Positions 41,295-53,234 of a stretch of DNA of 64,000 nt are shown here, piece after piece. The stretch's first letter is position 1. Each line of letters starts with the position of its first letter. The notes under the pieces are model-generated. The model ran no database searches. It was given only the letters and a program-made list of their open reading frames with translations, and was not told where the DNA came from. Origin of the DNA: Ascarosepion bandense (taxonomy: Eukaryota; Mollusca; Cephalopoda; Sepiida; Sepiidae); NCBI GenBank assembly GCA_037127315.1, contig JBBBDQ010001922.1, positions 1,922,501 to 1,986,500 of the forward strand. Reading direction: 5' to 3'. A program made the translations under genes and the position numbers.

Positions 41295-42190
41295 TTTTTT
41301 TTTTAATCGTATCACCCCGAGCAAGGCGGTAACACCACTGATGTACAAGGGGCTACGTAATAGGGAAAAGGTTGGAAAAGATAAAGCCGGAAACCACATC
41401 CTAAACAGGGAACAAGGGATGAGCATCTTAACCTGTTCAATAGACATGGGTGGAGTGTGAACCGGGCGATAGATAGATCTATCTACTCCAATTGAAAAAA
41501 AAAAGTGAGAAGATTGGAAAAGTGAAAGCCGGAAACCACATCCTAAACAGGGAACAAGGGATGAGCATCTTAACCTATTCAATAGACATGGGTGGAGTGT
41601 GAACCGGGCGATAGATAGATCTATCTACTCCAATTGAAAAAAAAAGTGAGAAGATTGGAAAAGAGAAAGCCGGAAACCACATCCTAAACAGGGAACAAGG
41701 GATGAGCCTATTAACCTGTTCAATAGACATGGGTGGAGTGTGAACCGGGCGATAGATAGATCTATCTACTCCAATTGAAAAAAAAAAGTGAGAAGATTGG
41801 AAAAGAGAAAGCCGGAAACCACATCCTAAACAGGGAACAAGAGATGAGCCTATTAACCTGTTCAATAGACATGGGTGGAGTGTGAACCGGGCGATAGAAA
41901 GATCTATCTACTCCAATTGAAAAAAAAGTGAGAAGATTGGAAAAGAGAAAGCCGGAAACCATATCCTAAACAGGGAACAAGGGATGAGCCTCTTAACCTG
42001 TTCAACAGACATGGGTGGAGTGTGAACCGGGCGATAGATAGATCTATCTACTCCAATTGAAAAAAAAGTCAGAAGATTGGAAAAGAGAAAGCCGGAAACC
42101 ACATTCTAAACAGGGAATAAGGGATGAGCCTCTTAACCTGTTCAATAGACATGGGTGGAGTGTGAACCGGGCGATAGATAGATCTATCTG
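41295..42190 (-). mobile_element. Family A VNTR retroposon, six units
   Basis: T-run, AATCGTATCACCCCGAGCAA, GGCGGTAACACC, then six units of about 142 bp starting AAAGCCGGAAACCACATCCT near 41383, 41527, 41667, 41807, 41949 and 42087. Each carries AACAGGGAACAAGGGATGAG, TTCAATAGACATGGGTGGAG, GGGCGATAGATAGATCTATC and ACTCCAATTGAAAAA. The units are more alike within this copy than to other copies, so the array was homogenised after insertion. Confidence 0.92.
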
Positions 42191-42545
42191 GAACCGAGAA
42201 TATAATTGGGCGTGTTTTGGATGTTGGAATATTTTAAGTGACTTCTGTCATGAGTTGTTCGTTACCAAGTGGACAAACAGATATATTTTGTGGGGGAAAG
42301 ATTTAAATGAAGAAATATTCATTGTTATGACATAGGAAGTATTGTAAGGAAAATATTAATGAGGGATGGCTTAATTAAAAACCAAAGAATTTGCAAAAAT
42401 AAATTCAAGAGAGAAATAAAAGTAAATAGATAAAAACAAGAAAAATTATTGAAAGAAGGAAAACAGGACAAACATTATGAAAAATAGGAAGAAAGAAACA
42501 AAGAAATATTAATATGTGATACTCCATGGTAGATACATCAATATA
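42191..42545. other. Unassigned sequence
   Basis: No recognised element. Confidence 0.4.
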
Positions 42546-42644
42546 CGAGGGTCATTCAATAAAATAAGGTGAATTTTTCGGTTTAAGGACTTTTTATACA
42601 GCTAGAAGCTGACTTTCTTTTAAATTTTTTCTCTTAACTCTTTT

Positions 42645-43062
42645 TCAAAGGGATGTGTTTTCCGGCTTTTTCTCTTCCAATCTTTTCACTCTTTTCTTTT
42701 CTTTTTTTTTATTTGGAGTAGATAGACTAAACTATCGCCCGGTTCACACTCCACCCTCGTCTATTGAACAGGTGTAGAGGCTCAGCCCTTGTTTCCTGGT
42801 TAGGATGTGGTTTCCGGCTTTCTCTTTTCCAACCTTTTCACTCTTTTCTTTTTCTTTTTTCAATTGGAGTAGTTAGACTAAACTATTGCCCGGTTCACAC
42901 TCCATCCACATCTATTGAACAGGTGTAGAGACTCATCCCTTGTTCCCTGTTCCGGATGTGGTTTCCGGCTTTCTCTTTCCCAATCTTTTCACTCTTACGT
43001 AGCCTCCTGCGCTTTAGTGGCGTTACCGCCTTGCTCGGAGTGATATGTTTAAAAAAAAAATT
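42645..43062 (+). mobile_element. Family A retroposon nested in the mariner
   Basis: Two units (TTGGAGTAGATAGACTAAAC, AACTATCGCCCGGTTCACAC, CTATTGAACAGGTGTAGAGG) and the tail ACGTAGCCTCCTGCGC, CGCCTTGCTCGGAGTG, ATATGTTTAAAAAAAAAA. Because the mariner frame resumes right after the A-run, the retroposon is the younger insertion. Confidence 0.85.
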
Positions 43063-43159
43063 CATTTTTTTGCAGATTGGAAAAAACTTTGTTAGTTTTG
43101 GAAATTAACAAAGATGGCCGACCAAGAAGCATGCTCCAGGATTGAACTGTGTATGGTGC

Positions 43160-43361
43160 CACATGTTTCAGCCAAAAAATGTCTACAAGTGGGCTAAAGT
43201 TTGAAAGTGACGATGAAGTCAAAAGTTCTGTGAGCGATTGGATAAGACATCAGTCCAAAGATTTTTACGCTGAGGGAATACGGAAGCTTGTACACAGATG
43301 GGAAAAGTGTGTGACACTGCTGGGAGACTACGTTGAAAAAAAAGTAAGTTTCTATCTGTAC
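43160..43361 (+). pseudogene. Mariner transposase C terminus
   Basis: Encodes STSGLKFESDDEVKSSVSDW, IRHQSKDFYAEGIRKLVHRW and KCVTLLGDYVEKK, the standard C-terminal end of mariner-family transposases after the catalytic domain. Stop TAG at 43362-43364. The DNA-binding and DDD regions are missing. Confidence 0.9.
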
Positions 43362-43485
43362 TAGAAAAAATTACCTTAGAAAATTTCACCTTATTTATTG
43401 ACTGACCCTCGTATGTTATCGTAATTTTAGACAGCATATCGATAAAAATATTTTGTCATGTTTGACGTCACTTGCCCACTAATAA

Positions 43486-44162
43486 TATTAATAATAATAA
43501 TTTTTTAATCGTTTCACCCCCAGCTAGGCTGTACCGCCACTGATGCGCAGGGGGCTACATAAGAGTAAATGTTTAGACAGGATGAGAGTGAAGGGAAAGA
43601 CGAACCATTTAAAGGTGTGTCAGAGAAAGGCTCAAGAGAAGGGTGGAAATACAGGTGTGAAGACAGTTGCGAAGATAGAGAGAAAGGAAAAGAACAAGAT
43701 ACACGGGGTGATGTAGAAGGAACTGGAGTCAAGTGGATAAGAGATGGTATTGACATTGCATTTAAATTCCTGGAGATTGTACCCGCCAAGAAAGCAAGTA
43801 TATGGAAGGGTTATAGAGAGTGTCAGGAAGTGGGTAAGAGAAGGATGAAAATACTGATGAGAATGGGGTGGACGGAGAAGGGAGCATGAGAGAGAGAGAG
43901 GATGCTGGTTAGTGAGATTTGAGATGACTATTGACATTGCATTTAAATTACTGGAGGTTGTACCTGCCAGGAAAGGAAGTATATGGAAGGGAGTTCCACA
44001 GGCGGGAAGTGCAAGAAAAGAAGCCGCTGGAGTAGAATTGTCGGCTGCATTTAGTTGATCTAACTGTAAATGGGTGGGACCTTGTTGCCAGTCTGGTTGC
44101 ACAAATAAATTCTTGTGTTTGCGGCACCAGTGACTTAAGTTCATCGAAGCAGAAGCCATGAA
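43486..44162 (-). mobile_element. Family B, one and a half tandem copies
   Basis: (AAT)n at 43487-43501, then AATCGTTTCACCCCCAGC, CGCCACTGATGCGCAGGG and a body to ACATTGCATTTAAATTCC / GGAGATTGTACCCGCC (43750-43800). A second body follows without head (GAGAGTGTCAGGAAGTGGG … TTGCATTTAAATTACTGGAG … AGTTCCACAGGCGGGAAG) to the end TGGGTGGGACCTTGTTGCC. The second part duplicates the middle of the first, i.e. VNTR-like expansion of a ~180-bp segment. Confidence 0.82.
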
Positions 44163-44164
44163 AA

Positions 44165-44400
44165 TATAGAAAACATACGAAAAGAAAAGTCAGTTTTTGG
44201 CAATATTCAACAATATTTCGGCTGTATGCTTGTCTTCTTCAAAGTATTGTTACAAGTATAAATCTATAAAATCTATATCAAAATTTAAGTGGTTGTACAA
44301 ATGGCGCTTTTCTTGAGAACAACGGCTGTCAAATACTGTCGAAATATTGTTGAACATTATTTTTCCTTTTCTTGTGCTCTTTTCTAAGTGTTGGAAAATA
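44165..44400. mobile_element. Inverted PLE-like pair
   Basis: 44170-44230 (GAAAAGAAAAGTCAG…CAACAATATTTCGGCTG) and 44330-44390 (GTCGAAATATTGTTG…TTTTTCCTTTTCTTG) are inverted copies. Minus strand 44250-44210 has TTGAAGAAGACAAGC… then CAGCCGAAATATTG, again the order xTGAAGA-hairpin-CGAAA. Degenerate. Confidence 0.4.
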
Positions 44401-44421
44401 TTGAAAGAATTATTATTTTGT

Positions 44422-44423
<2 letters not shown>

Positions 44424-44457
<34 letters not shown>

Positions 44458-44458
44458 G
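44424..44458. repeat. (ATA)n tract without insertion
   Basis: Twelve or so units of AAT. It is the target type used by the R4/Dong-like copies but carries none here. Confidence 0.95.
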
Positions 44459-45127
44459 ACGTAGTTGGAATTGCGAGCTCTTGACAACGTAACTTTTTGT
44501 CTTATTTACCAATATGAAATTTTGTTATTTTTATTACTATTTTAACGTAAACATGAATTTTTCTTCGTATTACCATTATTTAGATTATCTGTTTTCCCTT
44601 TAAATGGTCCTGATAAAACCAACTAATTTTCTTATTAGTCTTATATCTCTTAGTTGTCGATATTTCGAAAGATTCTTTTCAAAACTAAACTACGATATTT
44701 AAAAAACAAAACGAAACAACGCGACAAGAAAACACAATACGATAGAAAAACAATACGATACAATTTCTATGATATTCTTTGTTAGAAAGTCTACGTTTTT
44801 CTTCTATAACGCTATATTAAACGACTTCAATGAAAAAAAAAATAACCGAATATACAGATGGGCGAACAAATTATTTTAAAATTTCACAGGAGTGATAAAC
44901 TTAAACGAATGTTATATTCTTTTCCATTATTATTATTTTTTTTTTTTTTACAATTATATTCGTTACAAGGAATAGTATTGGGAGAAACAACATTTTTTAA
45001 AAATTAATTAACAACTCATCTGATCAAGAGTTAAAAAAAGAGAGAAGAAAATGAAAGAAAAAATTACCATCTCTATATTTTTTCTCTCTCTCTCTCTCTT
45101 TCTTTTTAACATAATATAAATTTACTC
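44459..45127. other. Unassigned AT-rich sequence
   Basis: (TC)n at 45082-45102; no recognised element. Confidence 0.5.
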
Positions 45128-45500
45128 GAGTCACAAGATTAGCAACTAGGTCCCACCCTTTTACTGTGAAACCAATAAAATGTAAGCACAAATTCTATTC
45201 CATCAGCTCGCACTTCCCACCTGTAGAATTCTCTTCAGTTTACTTGCTTCCCCGACAGCTACAATCTCAAAGATTTTAAATGTAAAGTCAATAATCATCT
45301 TCTATCTCATTAACCTGCATCCTCTCTCTCATGCACCCTTCTCCGTTTACCCCATTCTCATCAGTATTCCCATCCTTCTCTTACCCACTTCCTGACACCC
45401 TCTATAACCTGTCACTCTTTCTCATAACATTTCTCCTATGTAACCCCCTGCAAAACAGTGGCAGTAAAATACCTTGCTTGGGGCGATATGATTATAAAAA
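45128..45500 (+). mobile_element. Family B retroposon, plus strand
   Basis: From CACAAGATTAGCAACTAGG and TCCCACCCTTTTACTGTG via CGCACTTCCCACCTGTAG, CTACAATCTC, the tail TGTAACCCCCTGC, AATACCTTGCTTGGGGCG and ATATGATTATAAAAAA. The tail is the one shared with family A. Confidence 0.82.
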
Positions 45501-46344
45501 ATACTTTATTCTAGTGTCGTGATGTTTTGTTTCGTTGAGCGGCTGTTTCTTCCAAGTTTTTATTTTTATTTTTTTTTACCAGCATCTTTCCCCGTGAATT
45601 CCAATAGCGTCTCTGTCTACTATTGCTTAGCAACTCATTTAGGAGAAGAAAAACTCCGAACAACAAGCCTCAACTCAAAGTGTTAATCTTGCCTAGGAGT
45701 GAATGGCTACGACGTTTTGAAGTCGCAAAGATCGCCTATAGGCTTCGGAACCCTGTTTGTAAATGACCGTTATTTAACGTGCCGGGCAAATTAGGGTGGA
45801 GTTTTGGACCCGTGCGCCACTCGTGGGAATAATATGAGAATTAAAAATAGATATAAAAAGGCCTATAGGGTTCTTCCAGTGGATAAAAAGGGAGCCTGTC
45901 CTTCAGGAGGGGACCTACCTGAAGTCAAAATATCTACTATATGAACAAACTCTTACACAAAGAATGAATTTTCAGGTCCTCACAACCCGGTAATCGCAAT
46001 TATGGCCCTGCAAATTCTCCAGTTAAATCCATAACCGAACACTTAAAAAAACAAAAAAATAAAATGATCTCGTGAGGAGTACAAAGGCGTTATGACTGCA
46101 TTCCATCAAGTGTTACTTTAACCTCAGAAAAAACAACACTCGCAAAACATAACATATGGCGAGAAAAGTTTGGTCAAAAATTTAGAAAATACATTAGCAA
46201 AAAAAAAAAAAAAAAAATTAGTCAATGTAAGAAGGTAAAGTGGGTTATCCGTTATAGTGAAGTGTATTTGTGTGTTAACTGAATTTGGCCTTGTTAGTAG
46301 ATAGCCCACTATAAGAGGGGTATAAAACAAGAAAATCAAATTGT
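45501..46344. other. Unassigned sequence
   Basis: 45680-45960 is less AT-rich (ATCGCCTATAGGCTTCGG, TTAACGTGCCGGGCAAATTA) and may be a decayed element, but nothing is recognised. An A19 run lies at about 46200. Confidence 0.45.
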
Positions 46345-46917
46345 ATATCCAATCTTTTCACTTTTCTTTTTTTCTTTTCTTTTTCTTTTTTTTCAATTGG
46401 AGTAAATAGACTAAACAATCGCCCGGTTCACACTCCACCCACGTCTATTGTACAGGTGTAGAGGCTCATCCCTTGTTCCCTGTTTAGGATGTGGTTTCCG
46501 GCCTTCTCTTTTCCAATCTTTTCACTTTTCTTTTTTTCTTTTTCTTTTTTCTTTTTTTTTTCAATTGGAGTAGATAGACTAAACTATCACCCGGTTCACA
46601 CTCCACCCACGTCTGTTGTACAGGTGTAGAGGCTCATCCCTTGTTCCCTGTTTAGGATGTGGTTTCCGGCCTTCTCTTTTCCAATCTTTTCACTTTTCTT
46701 TTTTTCTTTTTCTTTTTTCTTTTTTTTTTCAATTGGAGTAGATAGACTAAACTATCACCCGGTTCACACTCCACCCACGTCTGTTGTACAGGTGTAGAGG
46801 CTCATCCCGTGTTCCCTGTTTAGGATGTGGTTTCCGGTTTTCCCTTTTCCAAATCTTTTCACTCCTACGTAGCCCCCTTCGCATCAGTGGCGTTACCGCC
46901 TTGCTTGGGGTGATATG

Positions 46918-46920
<3 letters not shown>
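46345..46920 (+). mobile_element. Family A VNTR retroposon, three and a half units
   Basis: Units start near 46350, 46513 and 46681 (spacing 163-168 bp, longer than the 142 bp at 41.4 kb because of extended TTTCTTTTTCTTTTT runs), each with CGGTTCACACTCCACCCACG and CTCATCCCTTGTTCCCTG. The tail GCATCAGTGGCGTTACCGCC, TTGCTTGGGGTGATATGATT runs into (AT)n rather than poly-A. Confidence 0.9.

Positions 46921-46965
<45 letters not shown>
46921..46965. repeat. (AT)n after family A tail
   Basis: About 22 AT units directly following TGATATGATTA. Confidence 0.95.
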
Positions 46966-46967
<2 letters not shown>

Positions 46968-47639
46968 TAAGGTTTTTACAAATAAAAGTAATGTCTTTTG
47001 GTTGGTACAAGGTCATTAAAATGTTCATAGTAGTAATTGCTGAAAGAATATATGCGTATATATGTGTGAGAGTTTGTTAGGAATGTCTTTGAAGTCTTCA
47101 ATCAGTCTTTCGGGTAATGGCAAGTAAAGTATATTGGTGAACGATGAAGAAAAAGATGAGAGACAAAGAGTGGCTATAATAATACGATCGCTTCACCTTT
47201 GTCAAGGGACGTGTTAATTAAGCTCGTATTTTTTCTATTGCGATCGTCTTTGTGTCTCGTCCTTTTATTTCGTTTTCTGGGACTCCAAACAGGTCATTTG
47301 GGAATTCTCACCCGGATATAATTCTTGGCTTCCTATTGGACGACAAACTTCGCATCGGCTCGCGAAAAGAGTCAGTAAAAGGAATTTGATATTTATTTAT
47401 TTATTTATTTATTTATTTTGTAATTAAATATTATTTGAATTTTTCTTTTTCTTTTTTTAAGATGTTTCCTAGTATGCTATTTGCCAAAAAACATTTCACA
47501 TCGAGGTGTGAAATTTCGCGAGTTTTGAGTGCGAAGTTTGCACATTCCAGAAAATTATTTTTTCTTCTTTTTTTTCTAACAAAATCATTGAGTCAGATTT
47601 GAATTTTAAATTTACGCTTTGTTTTTTTTTTCACTACAA
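46966..47639. other. Possible 5' region of R4/Dong-like copy D3
   Basis: No coding sequence. (TTTA)n at 47388-47419. 47470-47640 (TCACATCGAGGTGTGAAATT palindrome and a TTTGAGTGCGAAGTTTGC segment) may be 5' UTR of D3, but there is no second copy to compare. Confidence 0.35.
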
Positions 47640-50600
47640 AGGTATCATGCGAAATAACCGACTGACAGAGGCTGAAATTGAAAAAGTAAAAAGAAGTGCA
47701 TCCAGAATAGACGAATCAACAAAACATGAAATGGAACTGGAATCGGAAAAAATATAGTAACATCACACAAGCCACAGGTTATAATGAAAAAACCGAGATG
47801 CACACAAATCACTGTGAAGATAATGCTGAAAATTTAGAAGTGTTCAAAAGGTTGGATCTGAGTCGGTCACAAGACGGCAATAAAACGAGTTCAGAACACA
47901 TTGAACAGAATTATTTTACGGAAAACAAGAATAGTATACAAGAAGCCAAGGAAGAAATCAAGAGCCATATAAGTCAAATAGAAAATATTGCAATGGAAGA
48001 ACGAGAACAACTCCTAAGATTCCAACCAACAAAGCATAACCTCGAAATTATTAAGCTCCACAATACAGCACTTAGATTATTTCTAGATAAAGAAGACATT
48101 CCTATAAATCTCAGTGAAGCAATATATGTATCAGCAATAACGGCAACAGAAATCCTGAACATCAAAGTAGAAAAAAGGCAGCCTAACAAACATGAAGATC
48201 CACTTGGGAAAGAAAATTAGAAAAAGAAATCGAACAACTTAGAAGTGAATATTCAGTACTCGATAAACTGACAAGAGAAATAAATATAAGAACTAGGGAA
48301 GGCAAAAGAGTCGAAAGAAAAAGCAATCTTAGGAATGAAAATAATGTCCTATCAACTAAAAAAAATAAAACAAGCAATGCAACTGAAAGTTCAAATAATA
48401 AGAGGCTATGAAAAAAGATCAAGATTCTACAGGCAAAACACGATATTTCAAACGAATGCAAAGAAATTTTACAAGGAAATAAAAAAAACAATTGAAGTGA
48501 CAGCCCCCACTAAAATGCAAGAGCTTATACAGTTCTGAGATAAAATATAGGCTTGCACTAAAGAACATAACAAAAACGCAGATTGGATTGCTCAAGAGAT
48601 AAAACGAATGAATGATGAACCAGGACACATATGGGTTGGAACCACAAAAGATGATTTTAAATGCGAAAATGGAAAAAGCACACAACTGGAAATCTCCAGG
48701 AATTGATAAAATTCCTAACTTTTGACTATACTTTTAAATATAGCACATAAAAAGTAGTCCAAAACCTTTAAGAAATGGTTAACAATCTCACTAAAATTCC
48801 TCCATGGATGACCAAAAAGAATGACCTTTCTTCTACCCAAAAATAGTGGCACAAATATCCCAAAAAACTACAGACTAATTACATGTCTTCCCAGCATATA
48901 CAAACTATTTACATCTGTTTTAACAAAACAGATATATTTCTTCTTGAAAAGAAATGACATATTATAACAAAAAGAGTGAAAACATAGCTGTTACGGATGT
49001 AAAGACCAGTTACTTATTAATAGGATGAGCTTGGAAAACTACTTCAGTGCAAAGAAAATCTTCGTACTGCCTGGATAATAGATTATGGCAAAGCATTTAA
49101 TAGTGTACCACATTCCTGGATCTTAAAGTCTTTAGATATGTACAAGGTATCATCTGTTATCATCTATTTCATAAAACAAATTATGTCGATATGGAAAACA
49201 ACACTTTACCTCAATCATATAAATGAAACCTGTAAGTCTGGTGAAATAAACATCAACAGAGGAATATTTTAAGGTGGCTCTTTTTCTCCATTACTATTTT
49301 GCATATCTCTAATAGCATTCACCAACTACCCGTATAAAGACAGACTGTGATTATAAAATAGATCAAAAGAAAATAAGCCATCTATTTTACATGGATGACT
49401 TAATGTTGAATGATAGAAATGAGAATGAGCTTGAAGGTCGTCTGCAAACTGTAAAATGCTTCAGTGAAGACATTGGAATTAAATCCATTTTAAATAAATG
49501 TGCTATAGCCACGGTTTTACAAGAAGAACTGCAACAATCATCCACAATTAGATTAACTGCTGTAACAATAAAAGGTTTAGAGGAAGAAGAAGTTTATAAG
49601 TACCTCGGTGTAAATGAGAGTGAAAAGATTCACCATAAGAAAATGAAAGAAATAGTACGTAATGAGTACTATAGAAGGCTACGACTGATATTAAAAATTG
49701 AGTTGAATTCTCAGAGAAGAATTATGGCCATCAATAACCTTACCATCCCAGTGGTCTAATATAGTTTCAACATATTGAACAGAACTGTAAATTATATCAA
49801 ACGAATGGATTCTAAGACACGAAAGTTTCTTTCTAAGCAAAGGCTGATGTATACCGTCTATACATACTCCGTGAAGAAGGTGGAAGAAGTCCTATTCAGC
49901 TAGAATTGTCATAAAAGAAAACAACTATTGGCTTACTAACATACATAAAAAAAACAAAGAACCAAATGATACAGTCATTCAAACAACATGAAAACAGAAA
50001 AAATATTCGATAATGAAAGAAGGCAGTAAATACAAACAAGATTTACATTTAGTAGATTCTGTAGAAAACTAAAACAGAAGCCGAGAAACAACTATCGCAA
50101 CAAAAATATTTTTAAAAAAGCCAAGTATAAATCTCTTGAACAGATGAAACAACACTGGCAAGACAAACCTCTGCATGGTCAAAACTCCAGAACGGGCTAA
50201 TAAGACCAATATTGATAGAATTAATGCTCATCAATGGTTACGATCATGTGGATTAAATTCTAAAACTGAAAGATTTATTCTTGCAGCGCAAGACAAGTGT
50301 CTCTTCACTAGGAAAATTCAAGCAAACATCAGAAATAATAATGTGGATACAAAATGCAGGTTTTGTGACAAATACAAAGAAACAAGAGACCATCTAAACT
50401 TAGGTTGTTCTGTACTTGCACGAAATCAATATAAAAATAATCACAATAAATTAGGTAATATTTACATTGGACAATACGTAAACACTTTGTAAAATCTGTA
50501 AACAAACACTGGTATGAACATCACCCAGCATCAGTTACAGAAATAAAGGATGTCACTATTTTATGCGACTACACCATCAACACAGACAGAAAAATCGAAG

Positions 50601-51025
50601 CAAATACGCTAAACTTGCCTACCAATTTATATGTTTTGTTCAGCTGATTGTAACATAGCAATCAAGAAATTGAAAAAACTATCAAAATATAAAACCTAGA
50701 TATGGAAATAGAAAAATGTGGAAATTGAAAAGGCGAATAGAACTAGTGATAGTGGGTGCACTTGGAGTGATAAAAAATGAAACAAAACAACACATTGAAA
50801 GATTCTCTGGAAACCCCAGCTTAAGAGATATACAAAAAATTGTCTTGTTAAGTACAGCCCGCACACTAAGGAGAACTTTGTCTATGTAACGCTAGGAATG
50901 TTAGGGAAGATAGAAAATAACATGAAATGGAGCCATAACAACACACCACAACCTGCCTTAGGTCTTCCCGCAGACTTGGTTGGTAGTGCTACCATAGCAG
51001 AAATCGAAATATGATGAAAAATGAC
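47640..51025 (+). mobile_element. R4/Dong-like LINE, near full-length copy D3
   Basis: The only copy with N-terminal and RT regions. It ends with 3' UTR and GATGAAAAATGAC, followed by (ATA)n at 51029-51073, which is the start of D4. Its left end does not abut a TAA tract, so the true 5' end is uncertain. Length about 3.4 kb, as expected for a single-ORF RLE LINE. Many stops and frameshifts make it older than D1 and D4. Confidence 0.85.
47647..50889 (+). pseudogene. R4/Dong-like polyprotein, decayed but nearly complete
   Basis: ATG at 47647 (MRNNRLTEAEIEKVKRSA), shift near 47730, then a charged, probably coiled-coil N-terminal region (open 47726-48220). RT signatures follow in order: NWKSPGIDKI (~48690), a NYRLITCLPSIYKLF-like block (~48870), motif A IDYGKAFNSVPHSW (~49080), motif B NRGIF-stop-GGSFSPLLF (~49255, TAA in place of Gln), motif C FYMDD (49385-49399) with IKSILNKCA. 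Next come KCRFCDKYKETRDHL…GC (zinc knuckle, ~50355-50410) and the decayed endonuclease to GNPSLRDIQKIVLL. The sequence shows at least eight frame breaks. Confidence 0.85.
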
Positions 51026-51028
51026 AAC

Positions 51029-51073
<45 letters not shown>
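51026..51073. repeat. (ATA)n junction D3/D4
   Basis: About 15 units; end of one copy and start of the next with nothing else in between. Confidence 0.95.
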
Positions 51074-51075
<2 letters not shown>

Positions 51076-52033
51076 GGCAAAGAATATGAAAATGAAAGCC
51101 AAAGATAAAGCTCTTGAACAGATGAAACAGCGCTGGCAAGACAAACCTCTGCATGGCCAATATCCAGTACGTGCCAATAAATCCAATGTTGACAAAGTTA
51201 ATACTCATCGATGGTTACGTGCATCTGGATTAAAGTCTGAAACTGAAGGCTTTATTCTTGCAGCACAAGACCAAAGTCTTTTCACTAGAAACTTTCAGGC
51301 AAATATTATGCATAATAATATGGATCCAAAATGCAGGTTTTGTGATAAACACCAAGAAACAATAGACCACCTAATCTCAGGCTGTTCTGTGCTTGCCCCA
51401 AATGAATATAAAAATCGCCACGATAGAGTTGGGCAATATTTACATTGGGCAATATGCAAACATTATGGAAAATCTGTAGGCAAACACTGGTATGAACATC
51501 ACCCAGCACCGGTTACAGAAATAGAAGATGTAACCATTCTATGGGATTATACCATCTACACAGACAGAAAAATTGAAGCAAACAGGCCAGACATTATTGT
51601 TAAAAACCAGAAGGAGAAAACTTGTCTGTTAATTGATATGGCTTGTCCAGCGGATTGTAACATAGCAATCAAGGAATTTGAAAAACTGTCAAAATATAAA
51701 GACCTGGAAATTGAAATACAAAAAATGTGGAAATTGAGAACAAGAGTTGTGCCAGTGATAGTAGGTGCACTTGGAATGATAAAAAATGGAACAAAACAAC
51801 ACATTGAAAGAATCCCTGGAAACCCCAGCTTAAGAGATATACAAAAAATTGTCTTATTAAGTACAGCCCACACACTAAGGAAAACTTTATCTATGTAATG
51901 CTGGAGATGATAGGGAAGATAGAAAAACATGAAATGGAGTCATAACAACACGCCACTACCTGCCTTAAGGTCTCCCCGCAGACTTGGTTGGTAGTGAGAC
52001 CAAAGCAGAAATCGAAATATGATGAAAAATGAC
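51074..52033 (+). mobile_element. R4/Dong-like copy D4, intact 3' ORF
   Basis: Enters at KNMKMKAKDKALEQMKQRW and stays open to the stop at 51896-51898 (about 275 codons, plus an Ile run from the microsatellite in the same frame). Has CRFCDKHQETIDHLISGC, RPDIIVKNQKEKTC, LLIDMACPAD and GNPSLRDIQKIVLL. The 3' UTR ends GATGAAAAATGAC (52033). It is very similar to D1, so a recent insertion. Confidence 0.92.
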
Positions 52034-52073
52034 ATAATAATATATTATTATTATTATTATAATTATTATAATA

Positions 52074-52263
52074 AGCTTGTCTTGTTAAATACAGCCCACA
52101 CACTAAGGAGAACTTTGTCTATGTAACGCAAGGGACGTTATAGGAGATAGAAAAAAACATGAAATGTAGGCATAACAACAAACCACGACCTGCCTTAGGT
52201 CTTTTCACACATTTATTAGGCAGTGCGACCATAGCAGAACTCTAATCATGATGACAGTGACAC
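52074..52263 (+). mobile_element. R4/Dong-like copy D5, tail only
   Basis: Preceded by (ATA/TTA)n at 52034-52073. It contains only the last 14 codons (TARTLRRTLSM-like) and 3' UTR to CAGTGACAC, then (ATA)n at 52264-52311. At about 190 bp it is the shortest copy and shows that the 3' UTR is enough for recognition. Confidence 0.88.
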
Positions 52264-52311
<48 letters not shown>

Positions 52312-53191
52312 GATGTTGTAATTAACCAGATTGCATCATTGAGTTAAGAGATATTGAGGAGACCTGGTGTCACTTGATTTCATTGAAAGCCATTAGATAC
52401 GACAAGCAGGCGAATTCAATAAAAAGAAAAATCAATTCCGATAATAAAACATGTAGCTAAGCAAACACTTGTCATTTTCTCCACAATGTCTTTGTTTAGT
52501 CCAGTTTGAAAATTTTATTTATCCCCCCTCCACTTAGTTCTTCATGTATATTGTACTTGATTTAATTTGAACGTATTTAATCTTTGGTTTTTCGCTTCAT
52601 TTTTATTTTAATTACCATTATCTACACCATTCCCACCCCTTTCTTTACTTACTTTGTTAAAACGGCGTACGTTTTGACATTCTTCTTGCATTTTTCTTTT
52701 TAAAAGCGAAGCTGTGAGTTTTGCTAACTGTAAGTGTCTTTGTCTCGAGCTGATTACAAAAGACTCGGAGAAAGGCGCCGAGAATCCTTGCGCAGATTTC
52801 TTTCTTCTTTTTTCTTCTTCTGCATTTCGGTTTCCCTTCCATGTTTTCCGTTTCACCATTTGCATTTGCTGTGTTTTGTTTCGACTTTTCTCTAATTAGT
52901 TCTTCTCTTAAAATCCTCGCCATTATCTCTCAAGATTACAACAAAAGGCTTCTGAGAGACCAGGCTCATTATTTCAAGGGTAGATGTATGAGGCTTTCAT
53001 TTTATTATTAAGTTGTTTTTTATTCAATAAAAATAAAGTAAAATAATCAACGTTTAGTTTAACGTACCTTTCTCACCATTATATTTACAACTGAGCGCCT
53101 CATCAATTGTATACGGCTACGAGATATTTAACAAGCTGATTTGTTCAAACCGGTACACAAACAAAAAATGTTGGAAAAATAACATTTGGAA

Positions 53192-53192
<1 letters not shown>
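52312..53192. other. Unassigned sequence
   Basis: The one long gap in the array. Short frames (52608-52923) without motif; no element recognised. Confidence 0.45.

Positions 53193-53233
<41 letters not shown>

Positions 53234-53234
<1 letters not shown>

Larger units (their letters stand above)
42546..43411 (+). mobile_element. Mariner transposon with intact ends
   Basis: The ends CGAGGGTCATTCAATAAA (42546-) and TTATTGACTGACCCTCG (…43411) are inverted repeats, extending inward to AAGGTGAA / TTCACCTT, and are flanked by TA on both sides (42544-42545, 43412-43413), the target of Tc1/mariner. The interior keeps only about 0.4 kb of its own sequence, the rest being a family A insertion. Confidence 0.9.
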
